A DNA stretch of 64,000 nt from DASWTL01 sp035575925 (GCA_035575925.1 DATLXK010000062.1:87480-151479); one strand, 5' to 3'. Counted from the stretch's first letter, positions 47,333 through 57,610 are shown. The notes: a model not told the origin generated them from the sequence alone. Program-made: numbers and translations.

Positions 47333-47821
47333 TTAATTTAGATAGGTCTTACTTTTCTCTAATAATTGTCTCGCGTCTTTTATCATATTATAAGTTTCAT
47401 CTTTCCAAAAATCTAATGTTAGTGCCTGTCCTGTTTTATGATAAAAATCCACGAAAGCTAATACCCCTTTGTTCCACTCATCAGTAACTTCCACCTTTAA
47501 TTTTTCATTCAAATCGTTACGTTTGCTCAATTTCTTTAGGCACCAGATATTGTAAAACAAGTAATCTTCGGCTTTTTGGCAATCCTTCAATACCCAGAAG
47601 TTGTTAGCCAGGTTTTTACATGATACACTAAAAGGCTGTATTGCCGGTATGTTATATAGGCTGGCATACTCCACGTTTCTGAACATAATTTCACTAGCAA
47701 TCTGCGCCTGTTTATAATGTTTAAGAGCCAGGTTATATTGTTTATTATGAAATAAATCGTTACCTGATGAGGTTTCAGATTTCCATTTGTTTTGAATATT
47801 CTGCAGTTCCGGATGTGCCAT
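47333..47821 (-). CDS. TPR-like hypothetical protein
   Basis: 162 residues, all helical, cytosolic. The segment SGNDLFHNKQYNLALKHYKQAQIASE (about 18-43) is a tetratricopeptide repeat; a second, weaker one (SCKNLANNFWVLKDCQKAEDYLF) follows. Such repeats mediate protein contacts. It is the first gene of the pair with 47141-47326. No family or partner can be named. Confidence 0.65.
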   Translation of the reverse strand: MAHPELQNIQNKWKSETSSGNDLFHNKQYNLALKHYKQAQIASEIMFRNVEYASLYNIPAIQPFSVSCKNLANNFWVLKDCQKAEDYLFYNIWCLKKLSKRNDLNEKLKVEVTDEWNKGVLAFVDFYHKTGQALTLDFWKDETYNMIKDARQLLEKSKTYLN

Positions 47822-48292
47822 GATCGTCGTTTTATTTTTTATATTAGTCTGATGTTAACTCCTCGCATGGAAGAATAATTATACATATCACAAGGAAAGT
47901 AATTGTTCTGCTTCCATTTTAATAATTATATACAATAGTAATAAATTATATTAGATTAACCAAATTATATTTTTAGATAAGTCTAAAAATATAATTTTTA
48001 CCGTAATTTATGAAGCTATCAATAGCTTACTGCCTAAACACTTAATTACAAATGCAGGAAAAATACTTCTATTTTACTGAATCCAGGTTATATTAAATGT
48101 TAGAAATATCTTTCACCCCTAAATATATAATGTACCTGACAGCATTACTTAATGAGATTAGTTATTGCAGGCGAATGATAACTTTTAAACCATCTTATTA
48201 TCAAAAAGTATAAAAGAAAACCTAATTCATTATGTTTAAAACGTACGCAACTTAATAAATTTGAAAAACTTACAGTTTAATATATAATCATC
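47822..48292. other. AT-rich divergent intergenic region with a long perfect palindrome
   Basis: About 470 bases between two divergent genes. No frame is convincing. It holds the 16-base inverted repeat at 47962-47997 and a TAAATTTG box at 48256-48263, which may be the -7 element for the downstream dioxygenase operon (its -33 box is only a partial match). Confidence 0.55.
47962..47997. repeat. Perfect 16-base inverted repeat
   Basis: AAATTATATTTTTAGA (47962-47977), loop TAAG, and its exact complement (47982-47997). It lies about 140 bases from one gene start and 295 from the other. As the flanking genes diverge, it does not end either of them. Confidence 0.85.
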
Positions 48293-49123
48293 ATGAAAAA
48301 TGAACTCACTCCTGATCAGATTTCTAAATACCAATCCGATGGATTTGTAGTTATCGAAAATTTTCTTTCTGCGGACGAAATAGAAACGTGGCGTACTGCT
48401 CTCGATGAAGCACTTGAAAAACGAAACGGCAATAAAATGCCTGACCGTAAAGAAGTTTTCGGCAAAGGTGATGATGCCGACAAAGATTATTTTGAGAATG
48501 TATTTGACCAACTCATTAATCTTTGGCAGGATAATGAAAAAATGCGTAATGTTATGTTGGATGAACGCATTGGCAAAATGGCCGCTCAATTGGCAGATGT
48601 AGATGGGATCCGCATTTGGCATGACCCGGCTCTTATAAAAAAGCCGTGGGCGAACCCAACCTCATTCCATTTAGATACGCCATACTGGTCTTTTAGCGAT
48701 AGAAAAGCCTTGTCGATATGGGTGGCATTAGATGATGCAACGTATGAAAACGGATGTCTTTTTTTTATTCCGGGTTCCCACAAAACTACCAAGCTTGAAA
48801 TTGCAGGTATCGGAAAAAATATGAGTTCAATATTTACTGCATATCCTGAATTTTTAAAAACAAAAGCAGTTCCAGCATTGATGAAAGCTGGTACTTGTTC
48901 TTTTCACAACGGACTAACAATACATGGCGCTCATGCAAATATGACCCCTGGTTTTCGCCGGGCAATGACTTGTGCACACATGCCTGATGGCAATACTTAT
49001 AATGGTTCTCAAAATATCTTAACTGACGAACAATGTGCAAAATTAAAAGTAGGCGACTTATTAAATGATGATTTACAAACTCCCTTAATCTATTCTAAAA
49101 AATCAGTGCTAGAATCAGTGTAA
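48293..49123 (+). CDS. Phytanoyl-CoA dioxygenase (PhyH)-family oxygenase
   Basis: 276 residues, cytosolic. The non-heme iron triad is seen as His and Asp in SFHLDTPYW (about 124-128) and the distal His in LTIHGAHAN, with Arg in FRRAMTC for 2-oxoglutarate. The N-terminal QISKYQSDGFVVIENFLS is typical for PhyH. Substrates of bacterial members vary. It opens the plus-strand run of carbohydrate genes, 22 bases before the next one, so it may modify a sugar or a small metabolite in that pathway. Confidence 0.88.
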   Translation: MKNELTPDQISKYQSDGFVVIENFLSADEIETWRTALDEALEKRNGNKMPDRKEVFGKGDDADKDYFENVFDQLINLWQDNEKMRNVMLDERIGKMAAQLADVDGIRIWHDPALIKKPWANPTSFHLDTPYWSFSDRKALSIWVALDDATYENGCLFFIPGSHKTTKLEIAGIGKNMSSIFTAYPEFLKTKAVPALMKAGTCSFHNGLTIHGAHANMTPGFRRAMTCAHMPDGNTYNGSQNILTDEQCAKLKVGDLLNDDLQTPLIYSKKSVLESV

Positions 49124-49145
49124 GATATCCAACCAAAGGAAATTA

Positions 49146-50405
49146 ATGTGTTTTAAAGAAGCTATTGTGTTTTGGGGGTCTTGTGTTTTAGCAATTTTAT
49201 TTTTCGGATGTTATCCGATTAAGGCTCAGGAACAACCAAAATATATATTTCTTAATTCTGTACCCGGCAAAACAATTACTGTAGCAAAGCCCTCAACGTT
49301 TAACCGTAAATTTTTTGACGATATAATACAACGGGTAGATGCCACTCCCAACAGTAAAATAAAAGTAGGCATCTCTGTTCTTTTTGATTTTTTAGGAAGT
49401 GATATAGATTCAGTTGCAAAAAGCTTAAATCTGTTTATGCAACTAAGTCAGGAAACCCAAGTTCCTATATTAATTAATCTTGATGGAATTAACTGGTTAA
49501 ATGCCAGACCTGATCTCTGGAATTGGTGGAACCCAAATAAACCAGGATATAATCCTCAAAATAAGAAAAATGTTGAATGGACCAGCTGGGATGAATCAAG
49601 TGCAATTAAGATTAGTTGGCGTAATTGGGGCGCACAGTTAAGGGTTTTACCTGCACCAAACTTATCAAGCCCTGCAATTATTACAGCACAAATAAATGCT
49701 TTAAATAGACTTATACCTGCAATTATAAAATGGTACGGAGCTCTGCCAGCTAACCAGAAGTATTTGCTTGGGGGGGTCAAGCTTGGACATGAAGCCAGCA
49801 TAGGTGTTAACGCTTATTATTACAAAAATGGTAATCGGTATTTAGAAAGAATGGCTGGAGATAAAAGTCTGGACCCGATGGAAAGTTATAATCCCGAAGC
49901 AGGATTTAGCGGTGGAATATCTCAAATAGGTTTTGCGGCAGTTAAAACAGCAGGTATAAAAAATCAGGGCCGTATCACTGCCTCGGATATTGAACAGGTA
50001 GTTAACAGGTTTTTGGATACACTTTGTAAAACTGTTTACAATTTAGGTGTGCCAAAACAATTAATCTACACCCATCAGGGAGGCAACTTTGCCCCATGGG
50101 AGAAGCATTTATCTTTTGAAGCTGGAAGTAATAACTATTCTTTCCCCGGTTGGAGCCTTTACAGTACTAACCCAAATCAAGCAGGCGACCTGGGTGATGT
50201 ATTAGATAAAAGATTAAACCCGGGATGGGCCGCGGTTGAATGGTGGTGGCCAGGCAAGAATAAAAATGAGTGGATTTACAATATTCAGCAAACACTACAA
50301 TTTAAAGACTGTCGTTTCTTAGCTATATTTAATTGGGAAAATGGTTTAGAGCGATATCCTGATGGCATTGAAGCAGTAAAGGAGGTGATTGCTGAATGGA
50401 AATAG
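49146..50405 (+). CDS. Secreted protein of glycosidase-like type, family not recognised
   Basis: 419 residues with a signal sequence (to about KAQEQ, residue 28; a Cys in FFGC may be a lipobox). The rest looks like a TIM barrel rich in Trp: VPILINLDGINWLNARPDLWNWW, LGGVKLGHEASIGVNAYYY with a Glu, PKQLIYTHQGG and GWAAVEWWWPGKNKNEW. This resembles glycoside hydrolases in style, but I cannot place it in a family. It lies between the dioxygenase and esterase genes of the same strand. Confidence 0.65.
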   Translation: MCFKEAIVFWGSCVLAILFFGCYPIKAQEQPKYIFLNSVPGKTITVAKPSTFNRKFFDDIIQRVDATPNSKIKVGISVLFDFLGSDIDSVAKSLNLFMQLSQETQVPILINLDGINWLNARPDLWNWWNPNKPGYNPQNKKNVEWTSWDESSAIKISWRNWGAQLRVLPAPNLSSPAIITAQINALNRLIPAIIKWYGALPANQKYLLGGVKLGHEASIGVNAYYYKNGNRYLERMAGDKSLDPMESYNPEAGFSGGISQIGFAAVKTAGIKNQGRITASDIEQVVNRFLDTLCKTVYNLGVPKQLIYTHQGGNFAPWEKHLSFEAGSNNYSFPGWSLYSTNPNQAGDLGDVLDKRLNPGWAAVEWWWPGKNKNEWIYNIQQTLQFKDCRFLAIFNWENGLERYPDGIEAVKEVIAEWK

Positions 50406-50536
50406 CACGTATAAATATTAATGCACTTAGTAAATACTGCAAGTGTGAAAATATTTAATTACTTCATTTTCAAATTTAGATTTGATGCTGTGGATTCAGA
50501 ATTAAATGTACAAAACTAGTATAAATATTTGCGAAA

Positions 50537-51976
50537 TTGAAAATAATCCGTGTCTTTATCGGTCTAAGTTTGTTTTTATTACTTATGCAAAATATTGTTT
50601 TTGCAAAGGTGATACTGTCTCCGCTTTTTAGTGATCACATGGTTTTGCAGCAAAAAACAGATGTAGCTATATGGGGCACAAGTGCACCCAATAAAGAGGT
50701 GATTATAACCACAACATGGAACCACAAAAAAACAAGAGTATTGGCAGATGCAAATGGAAACTGGAAAGTAAGTATTAAAACTCCCAAATTTGGGGGGCCA
50801 TTTGATATTAATTTTGATGACGGTGAACGAGTAATATTAAATGATGTTCTGATAGGTGAAGTTTGGTTATGCTCTGGTCAGTCGAACATGGAAATGCCTG
50901 TTGGGGGATGGGGTAAAATAGTAAATTATCAAGATGAACTAGCGACAGCTAATTATCCCAATATTCGGCTTATTAAGGTTGAGAAATCTACCAGCACACA
51001 ACCCTTATCGAAAGCTAATTTTAAAAATGGATGGCAACCATGTACACCCAAAACTATAGATGATTTTTCTGCAGTCGCTTATTTTTTTGCCCGAAACATC
51101 CAACAACATCATAAAATACCAATCGGACTTATTCAAACCGCATATTCAGGTTCACCGGCACAATCATGGGTAAGCGGGAATTCTTTAACCAGGATGTCAG
51201 ACTATAAGCCTATTGTAGATAAAGTGAGCAGCAGCTTAAGCTCTCCAAAAGACTCTCATACTCCAACTGTACTATACAATGCTATGATTCATCCTCTAAT
51301 TCCTTATAGCATTCGTGGAGTAATCTGGTATCAGGGGGAATCTAATGATAAAAAAGCGAGACAATACAAAACGCTGTTCCCGATGCTTATAAACGATTGG
51401 CGCAATAAATGGGGTAATGAAAAACTTCAATTTTACTATGTACAATTAGCCAATTTTACAGATTTAAAAAAGGAACCTGCAGAATCTACATGGGCAGAAT
51501 TACGAGAGGCACAATTGCAAACATTAATGCTTAAAAATACAGGAATGGCTGTTGCAATAGACCTGGGTGAAGTTAAAGATATTCATCCAAAGAATAAACA
51601 GGACGTCGGTTACCGTTTAGCACTGATTGCCAGAGCAAAGGTTTATAAAGAAAATATTCCTTATTCGGGCCCTATTTATAAATCTTTTAAATCAACCGGC
51701 AATGAGATAGAAATATCTTTCAAGCATATAAATAAGGGTTTAGTTATAAAAGGAGATCAATTACAAGGATTTGCAGTTGCTGGTGCAGATAAAAAATTCT
51801 ATTGGGCTGTCGCTAAAATGGTCAACAATAAAATTGTAGTTTCTTCAAATATGGTTACGGAACCCATAGCTGTAAGATATGGCTGGGCTAATAATCCACT
51901 TTGTAATTTATACAATTCGGCTGGTTTACCAGCGTCGCCTTTCAGAACAGATACATGGGAAGGTATTACTCAATAA
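50537..51976 (+). CDS. Sialate O-acetylesterase-type SGNH esterase
   Basis: 479 residues. The start is TTG at 50537; an in-frame stop lies five codons upstream and no ATG precedes the signal peptide (KIIRVFIGLSLFLLLMQNIVFAK). A beta domain (about 25-110) precedes the SGNH part: nucleophile Ser in CSGQSNMEMP, and later VIWYQGESNDKKA and the DIHPKNKQDVGYRLA region that supplies Asp/His. Family members remove acetyl groups from sialic acid or plant polysaccharides. It starts 131 bases after the previous gene. Confidence 0.9.
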   Translation: MKIIRVFIGLSLFLLLMQNIVFAKVILSPLFSDHMVLQQKTDVAIWGTSAPNKEVIITTTWNHKKTRVLADANGNWKVSIKTPKFGGPFDINFDDGERVILNDVLIGEVWLCSGQSNMEMPVGGWGKIVNYQDELATANYPNIRLIKVEKSTSTQPLSKANFKNGWQPCTPKTIDDFSAVAYFFARNIQQHHKIPIGLIQTAYSGSPAQSWVSGNSLTRMSDYKPIVDKVSSSLSSPKDSHTPTVLYNAMIHPLIPYSIRGVIWYQGESNDKKARQYKTLFPMLINDWRNKWGNEKLQFYYVQLANFTDLKKEPAESTWAELREAQLQTLMLKNTGMAVAIDLGEVKDIHPKNKQDVGYRLALIARAKVYKENIPYSGPIYKSFKSTGNEIEISFKHINKGLVIKGDQLQGFAVAGADKKFYWAVAKMVNNKIVVSSNMVTEPIAVRYGWANNPLCNLYNSAGLPASPFRTDTWEGITQ

Positions 51977-51987
51977 ATATATTTAAT

Positions 51988-54540
51988 ATGAAAAATCCAA
52001 AATATAATTACTATTTAAAAAAGGCTAAAACGTTTGCAGGTTTTTTTTGCCTTACCACATTTCTTTTGAACGGTAGTTTGATGGCCCAATCCATTAATAC
52101 TTCCAATGATTCAAATAATAAAATTATCATTTTTGGTAATCAGAAATTGAAACTAACTCTGGATTACAACAGAAAAGTAAACATATCTTCTTTGACAGTG
52201 AACGGGCAAAAAGTAATTGACGGGACAGAGGGCATCTATTCAGAGATAAAAACGTCTTCTGCTGTATATAATACATTAAAGCTGCATTCTCAACCTACAT
52301 TAAAAGCTGAAAAAAATCGGATTAAAATCGAAGGGATAAAATACGGGGATAAAGATTTAACCATTAATGAAACATGGACATTCACTACCTCAGATAAGGA
52401 TGTAAAATTTAATGTAGACCGGGTGTTTTCAAAATCTATTTTAGCTGAAGAAGCAAGCATACCTTCTTTCAAATTTAGCAGTATAAATACATGGGAAGGT
52501 GCTTATCAAGGCTATGGTGGTTTGGCCTGGTTTTATCTTTTCAATGAGAAATTAGCTACTTATGGCGTACATACAAACACCTCCAAATTTTGGAACAGCA
52601 AAACAGGAAACGGCCTAAGCGTACTTGTGGATGCGCCTGGAAAACAGGTAGCTATGAAATATACAAGAACCAAAGATGATCAGTTAGCATATAGTATAGC
52701 AGTTTCAGATCAGGAAATGATTCCACGTTATGATGCAGGTACAAACCGAAAAAGGTTTATTCGCCAGAATACAAATGTTTGGTCTGCGTTTAATATGCCT
52801 GCAAATAAAACATCCCAAAACATTACCCTTTCTTATTTCGATTTTAACAAGGAATACGGAAGAGGAAAGTTTATAGGAATGAATGGTGAGCAAGTTAGTT
52901 CTGTACTAAATACTATTGCAAGAATTGGGGTAATTGATGCAAAACATTTTGGAGGAAACAGTTGGCACACACCATACGGACCAATTTGTTTACATGAGCA
53001 ATACATAGCACAATTGGGTTTAGCCATTAATGATAAAAGTTATCTTCAAGGGTATCAGGATTGCTTAGATTTTTACCGGGATAATGCTATTAAACCAGAT
53101 GGAAGGGTTTGGTCTCGCTGGGCTTATAACAATGTAGATATTATGCCTGGTGAGGTAACCGACAAAGGGTTCTATGAAGCACAATGGGGCTATTTGTTAG
53201 ATTCTAATCCAGATTTAGTAACTAATGTTGCTGAACTATTTGATCAAACCGGAAACCTTGCATGGGTGAAAACACATCAGCAATCTTCTGAAAAAGCTTT
53301 GGATTGGATAATTAAAAGAGATAGTGACGGTGACGGCTTAGTTGAAATGATGACCGATAGTTATAAAGATAAAAGAGGCAGCGATTGGATTGATATCATT
53401 TGGGCAGCTTATGAAAATGCTTTTGTGAATGCTAAGCTGCATTTTGCTTTGGTTAAATGGGCAGTAATAGAACGTGAGTTAGGAAATGATGAAAAAGCAA
53501 AAAAATATGAAGATTTTGCGGCTAAACTAAAAACAAGTTTCAATAAACCCACATCTCAGGGTGGTTTTTGGGATGAAGAAAAACAATGTTACGTACACTG
53601 GCTTGATAAAGACAAAAGTGTGCATGGCAGAAACATGGTGACACCTGTAAACTTTATGGCTATTGCTTACGGTATCTGCGATGATCCTAAAAGAAGCAAA
53701 ACCATATTAGACAATATTGAAACTCAAATGCAACAAGAGAAGCTTTTCTTTTGGCCGTTAACTATGTCGACTTATGCTCCCGGGGAAGGCAAGGAGGAGC
53801 AATTTCCTTTTCCGTTTTACGAAAATGGCGATCTGTTTTTATCCTGGGGCGCTGTTGCGGTAAAGGCTTACGCAGATTACAAGCCCGAGCTGGCATTAAA
53901 ATATGTACGAAATGTAATGGAAAGGCACAGCAAAGATGGCTTGGCCTATCAGCGTTATGGGCGGGTTAAACAAGAAGGCCTCGGAGACGATATTCTTTCC
54001 GGAAATAGTCTTTCGGTTGTAGGACTGTATCAGGCTATCTACGGTATTAACCCTTTATACAACAGGTTTTATCTAAACCCGCATATAACTAAAGAACTGG
54101 CCGGAACAGAAATATTGTATAATTTCAGAGATCAAAAACTAACAATTGGTTTAGAAATGGATAAATATTCTGTTTCCAATGGTAAGCACCGGATTATTTC
54201 TAAAGAGCATTTCGGCATGTTTAGTTCAGGTAAGCAGCTTTCATATTTTAATCAAAATGAAGCAAAGGCATCTTTAATAGCGGATATAGATAATAGTAAG
54301 TTATTTACTTTAGACATAAAAGAGTGGGGAGCTAATAAAATGATTTGGGCACAATCTTCTTCAGATACAAAATCCAATGAAGCTAAGTTTATCATTAAAA
54401 ATTTAACTCCTCATGCTTCGTATGTGATCACTACCAATAAACAAAAAGCTATTAATATAAAAAGCGACAACGAAGGAAAACTATCTTACAGAGATAAAAT
54501 ACTGACCAATCCATCGGTGGTTGTAATTGTTAAGAAATAG
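51988..54540 (+). CDS. Exported (alpha/alpha)6-barrel glycosidase-like protein
   Basis: I choose the ATG at 51988 (MKNPKYNYY), 11 bases after the esterase stop, over an ATG at 51955 inside it. About 850 residues with a signal peptide (to SLMAQS). An N-terminal beta-sandwich (about 30-300) comes before a helical barrel (about 310-680) with DSDGDGLVEM, GSDWIDIIWAAYENAFVNAK and GGFWDEEKQCYVHW; then a C-terminal beta domain. This is the layout of GH78/GH63-type enzymes, but the exact family is unsure. Probable rhamnosidase- or glucosidase-like activity on a polysaccharide. Confidence 0.75.
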   Translation: MKNPKYNYYLKKAKTFAGFFCLTTFLLNGSLMAQSINTSNDSNNKIIIFGNQKLKLTLDYNRKVNISSLTVNGQKVIDGTEGIYSEIKTSSAVYNTLKLHSQPTLKAEKNRIKIEGIKYGDKDLTINETWTFTTSDKDVKFNVDRVFSKSILAEEASIPSFKFSSINTWEGAYQGYGGLAWFYLFNEKLATYGVHTNTSKFWNSKTGNGLSVLVDAPGKQVAMKYTRTKDDQLAYSIAVSDQEMIPRYDAGTNRKRFIRQNTNVWSAFNMPANKTSQNITLSYFDFNKEYGRGKFIGMNGEQVSSVLNTIARIGVIDAKHFGGNSWHTPYGPICLHEQYIAQLGLAINDKSYLQGYQDCLDFYRDNAIKPDGRVWSRWAYNNVDIMPGEVTDKGFYEAQWGYLLDSNPDLVTNVAELFDQTGNLAWVKTHQQSSEKALDWIIKRDSDGDGLVEMMTDSYKDKRGSDWIDIIWAAYENAFVNAKLHFALVKWAVIERELGNDEKAKKYEDFAAKLKTSFNKPTSQGGFWDEEKQCYVHWLDKDKSVHGRNMVTPVNFMAIAYGICDDPKRSKTILDNIETQMQQEKLFFWPLTMSTYAPGEGKEEQFPFPFYENGDLFLSWGAVAVKAYADYKPELALKYVRNVMERHSKDGLAYQRYGRVKQEGLGDDILSGNSLSVVGLYQAIYGINPLYNRFYLNPHITKELAGTEILYNFRDQKLTIGLEMDKYSVSNGKHRIISKEHFGMFSSGKQLSYFNQNEAKASLIADIDNSKLFTLDIKEWGANKMIWAQSSSDTKSNEAKFIIKNLTPHASYVITTNKQKAINIKSDNEGKLSYRDKILTNPSVVVIVKK

Positions 54541-54548
54541 TAAATGGC

Positions 54549-55841
54549 ATGGAAAGGAGAAACTTCTTAAAGAGTGTAACGCTTGGAACAGGATCCTTAT
54601 TAACCATTCCTTTTATGCCTGAAGTTTATGCTGCAGAATCGGGTTTTCAGCTAAATAAATCTAAGTTACCCCTTCATAAGTTAAAAAAACCTCTTGCAAT
54701 TGCCATGTGGGACTTTAGCTGGATTCTTCGTCATCACCGATACGGAGAATTTGAAAATTGGGAGAAAGTGCTAGATCAACTAGCTGAAAGGGGATACAAC
54801 GCACTTCGTTTAGATGTAATGCCTCAATATGTTGCAGCAGATACTGATGGCAAAATAACAGATGAATTCAGGAGTATTAAAAACGGTTGGGCACCTGCAA
54901 AATGGGGCAATGATTATACCATGAGCTTTCGACCCCGGGAAGCTTTATTGGAATTTCTTCCTTTATGTAAAAAATATGGATTCAGGGTGGCACTCTCTTC
55001 ATGGTTCATTAATCATAACACCGGGTCAAGAGGTATTTTCACAGAAGAAGGTGGAGCCTTGAGAGCCTGGACAGAAACCCTTACATTCCTTCAGAAAAAT
55101 AATTTGTTAGACGATAACATTATTTATGTGGACCTTTTGAATGAATATCCTAAATACCATGGCTATGATTGGTTCAAAACGGAGATGAATAAGCGGGGAA
55201 ATGTATATGAGTTTAAACTGAATAATCCAACCGCTTTTGTTCCGGATAATTTAGATATGGGTAAAATTGCGGGCTATAACAGCCTACAGCAAAAGTTTAT
55301 GCATGATTTTGGTAATAAATTAATATCAAAATTAAAGGCGCTTTTTCCCGCTTATCCTTATCAGATGAGTTTAACTTATACCACACCATTAGACAGTATT
55401 GATATTTCTGAGTTTGGAACCCTTGATTCTCATTTATGGTTTACCGCTGCTGCAGATATTCCTCATTGGAGATCTTTGGGAGGTATAGATCAGTCAAAAG
55501 ATAACCGGCCTGATTTTCAGGAACTTTTAAATTTCTGGGAAGCAAAAAAGCCAGAAATGACTTGATGGATGGATCAGGCTATTACTGCGGTTGCCAAAAA
55601 GGCTAAGCAAAACAATATCACGTGTGGCAATACAGAAGGATGGGGCCCTGTGGGATGGTTAGATCATCCGGAACTAAACTGGAATTGGGTGAAAGAAGCA
55701 GCTGATATCGCAGTAGTTCTTGCTAAAAAGCATAATAATTATAAGTATATCTGCAGTTCCAACTTCACTCACCCTCAATTTAAAGGTATATGGGAAGATA
55801 TAAAATGGCATCGCAAAATTACTTGCCTTATCAAATCTTAA
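54549..55841 (+). pseudogene. Tat-exported glycosidase-like protein, interrupted by in-frame TGA
   Basis: A frame of 338 codons starts at 54549 with a twin-arginine signal (MERRNFLKSVTLGTGSLLTIP) and a TIM-barrel-like body: LAERGYNALRLDVMPQY, RVALSSWFINHN and NIIYVDLLNEYP with a Glu. It stops at TGA 55563-55565 after KKPEMT. The same frame continues at once (WMDQAITAVAKKAKQ, CGNTEGWGPVGWLDHPE) to 55841, with good protein character. The whole is 430 codons and ends flush with the next gene. Most likely one gene with a nonsense mutation; readthrough or reinitiation at ATG 55569 remain possible. The family resembles cellulase-like glycosidases. Confidence 0.75.
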
Positions 55842-56747
55842 ATGAAGCAATCATATCTCTTGTCAATTATTTTACCTTTTGCTGTTGGAGTAACCGCTAA
55901 TGATTCTTTAGCCCAAAGGGTAATATCACTCTACCCCGGCAAAATTCCGAATAATATAAATACTACTAATTCGCCTGATAAAAGTAATGCTGATAAAAGT
56001 ATTTATAGCAGGGTTACTAAGCCCACGCTCACTCTTTACCCGGGGAATGAAACTGCAGTAAAAAAAACAGCTGTCATTATATGTGCCGGTGGCGGTTATG
56101 CAGAATTGAATATAAAACGCGAGGGCTACAGTATAGCAGAAGCATTTAATAAAGCTGGTGTTGCCGCATTCGTTCTAAAATATCGTTTGCCTGATGATAA
56201 AAGCAACAGCGATAAATCTATCGCTCCATTACAAGATGCACAGCAAGCTATTAAAGTAGTGAGAGATAGTGCAGAAAAATGGAATATTGATCCCGAAAAA
56301 ATCGGAATTATGGGATTTTCAGCCGGTGGGCATTTAGCAGCCTCTTTAGGAACGCATTATAGTGATTTGATGATTAATAATGTTTCCAGCACAAATCTTC
56401 GGCCCGATTTTATGCTCCTAGTTTACCCGGTTATCAGTTTTAGAGATCTTTTTGGGCATGTAGGATCAAGAAATAATTTATTGGGGAAATCACCATCCAA
56501 AAAATCTATTGATTACTTCTCAAATGAACTTCATGTTAATAAGCAAACTCCACCCGCTTTTTTAGTACATGCAGGAGATGATGAGATAGTGAATGTGGCA
56601 AACAGCGTAAAATTTTATGAAGAACTCCAAAAAAATAATGTCCCTGCTGATCTGCATATTTACGCTAAAGGTGGACATGGCTTTGGTAAAACACCTGTTT
56701 TTGAGGAATGGTTTGGACGTTGTATTGTATGGTTAAATGGCCTTTAA
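55842..56747 (+). CDS. Exported alpha/beta-hydrolase (acetylxylan-esterase-like)
   Basis: 301 residues, signal peptide to about SLAQR. The fold shows AVIICAGGGYAELNIKREG with the oxyanion-type glycine run, nucleophile elbow GFSAGGHLAASLG, LVHAGDDEIVNVANS with the Asp and KGGHGFGKTP with the His, so the triad is complete. It is of the esterase/lipase group often found in polysaccharide loci, removing acyl groups. The ATG follows the preceding stop directly (TAAATG). A terminator hairpin follows. Confidence 0.9.
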   Translation: MKQSYLLSIILPFAVGVTANDSLAQRVISLYPGKIPNNINTTNSPDKSNADKSIYSRVTKPTLTLYPGNETAVKKTAVIICAGGGYAELNIKREGYSIAEAFNKAGVAAFVLKYRLPDDKSNSDKSIAPLQDAQQAIKVVRDSAEKWNIDPEKIGIMGFSAGGHLAASLGTHYSDLMINNVSSTNLRPDFMLLVYPVISFRDLFGHVGSRNNLLGKSPSKKSIDYFSNELHVNKQTPPAFLVHAGDDEIVNVANSVKFYEELQKNNVPADLHIYAKGGHGFGKTPVFEEWFGRCIVWLNGL

Positions 56748-56752
56748 TACAA

Positions 56753-56785
56753 AAAAAGCCGATTTCTTAATGAAACCGGCTTTTT
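56753..56785. terminator. Bidirectional terminator
   Basis: AAAAAAAGCCGATTTC (from 56751) pairs with GAAACCGGCTTTTT, one mismatch, loop TTAAT. It lies between convergent genes and has A/T tracts on both sides. Confidence 0.85.
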
Positions 56786-56801
56786 CTATCTTAATTAATT
56801 C

Positions 56802-57610
56802 TTAAAAGAAAAACATTCTAATTGCTGATGGTAAAGACAGCGGGATATCTCCGGTTATTCCATAAACACTATTAGTCTGGCCTTCTATAATCCATGTTGC
56901 TGTGGAAGGTCGCCAAATTGCACATTCAGTCTCTCCATCCCCATCGTAATCTCCAGGAGATGGAATATCTCCCGATTGGCCAATGGCAATAGTTGGTTGG
57001 TTGCGAATAATAAATTGGCCGGTTGATGGGCGATAAACCGCTCGGTCTGCAATTCCATTTCCATCATAATCACCAGGAACAGGAATATCGCCTGATTGCC
57101 CCCACTGTACAGTATTTAACGTATTAGTAGTACTTAAAATCACATACCATGTGCCGTTAGAAGGTCTGTAAACAGCTTTGTCAGCATGGTCATCTCCATC
57201 ATAATCAGCCGGCACAGGAATATCGCCTGTTTGCCCAAGTTGCAAAGAAGAATTAACACCAGTTACACCGTTTTTTAAATACCAGGTGGCATTTGAAGGG
57301 CGAAATAACGCCCGTTCAGCAGTGCCGTCTCCATTATAGTCAGCCGGAACAGGAATGTCTCCATTTATACCCCACGTAACGGTACTGTACGCGGTATTCG
57401 CCGCATTCATAACATACCAATTTCCAACAGAAGGACGCCAGACAGCTCTATTAGTACTTCCATCGTTATCAAAATCAGCCACTACCGGAATGTCTCCATT
57501 TCTCCCCAATGCAACAGCGGAAGATGGACTAACATAAAAAGTACTATTCGAACTTCTATAGACCGCTTTTTCTACAGACCAATTATTATTATAATCACCA
57601 ATAACATGTT
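56802..57610 (-). repeat. Tandem coding repeats in the phosphodiester glycosidase gene
   Basis: Six units of roughly 130 bases, each coding GDIP(V/S)(P/V)(A/G)D(Y/F) and then (A/C)(V/L/I)(Y/W/F)R(P/S)S. The DNA shows recurring CCAGGAACAGGAATATC-like segments on the plus strand. A seventh, truncated GDIPLSLP lies at the C-terminus. Confidence 0.8.

Noticed and set aside
48236..48622. Minus-strand frame of 128 codons over the dioxygenase start
   Set aside because: Antisense to a conserved PhyH-type N-terminus; Phe/Ile-rich composition is that of a shadow frame.
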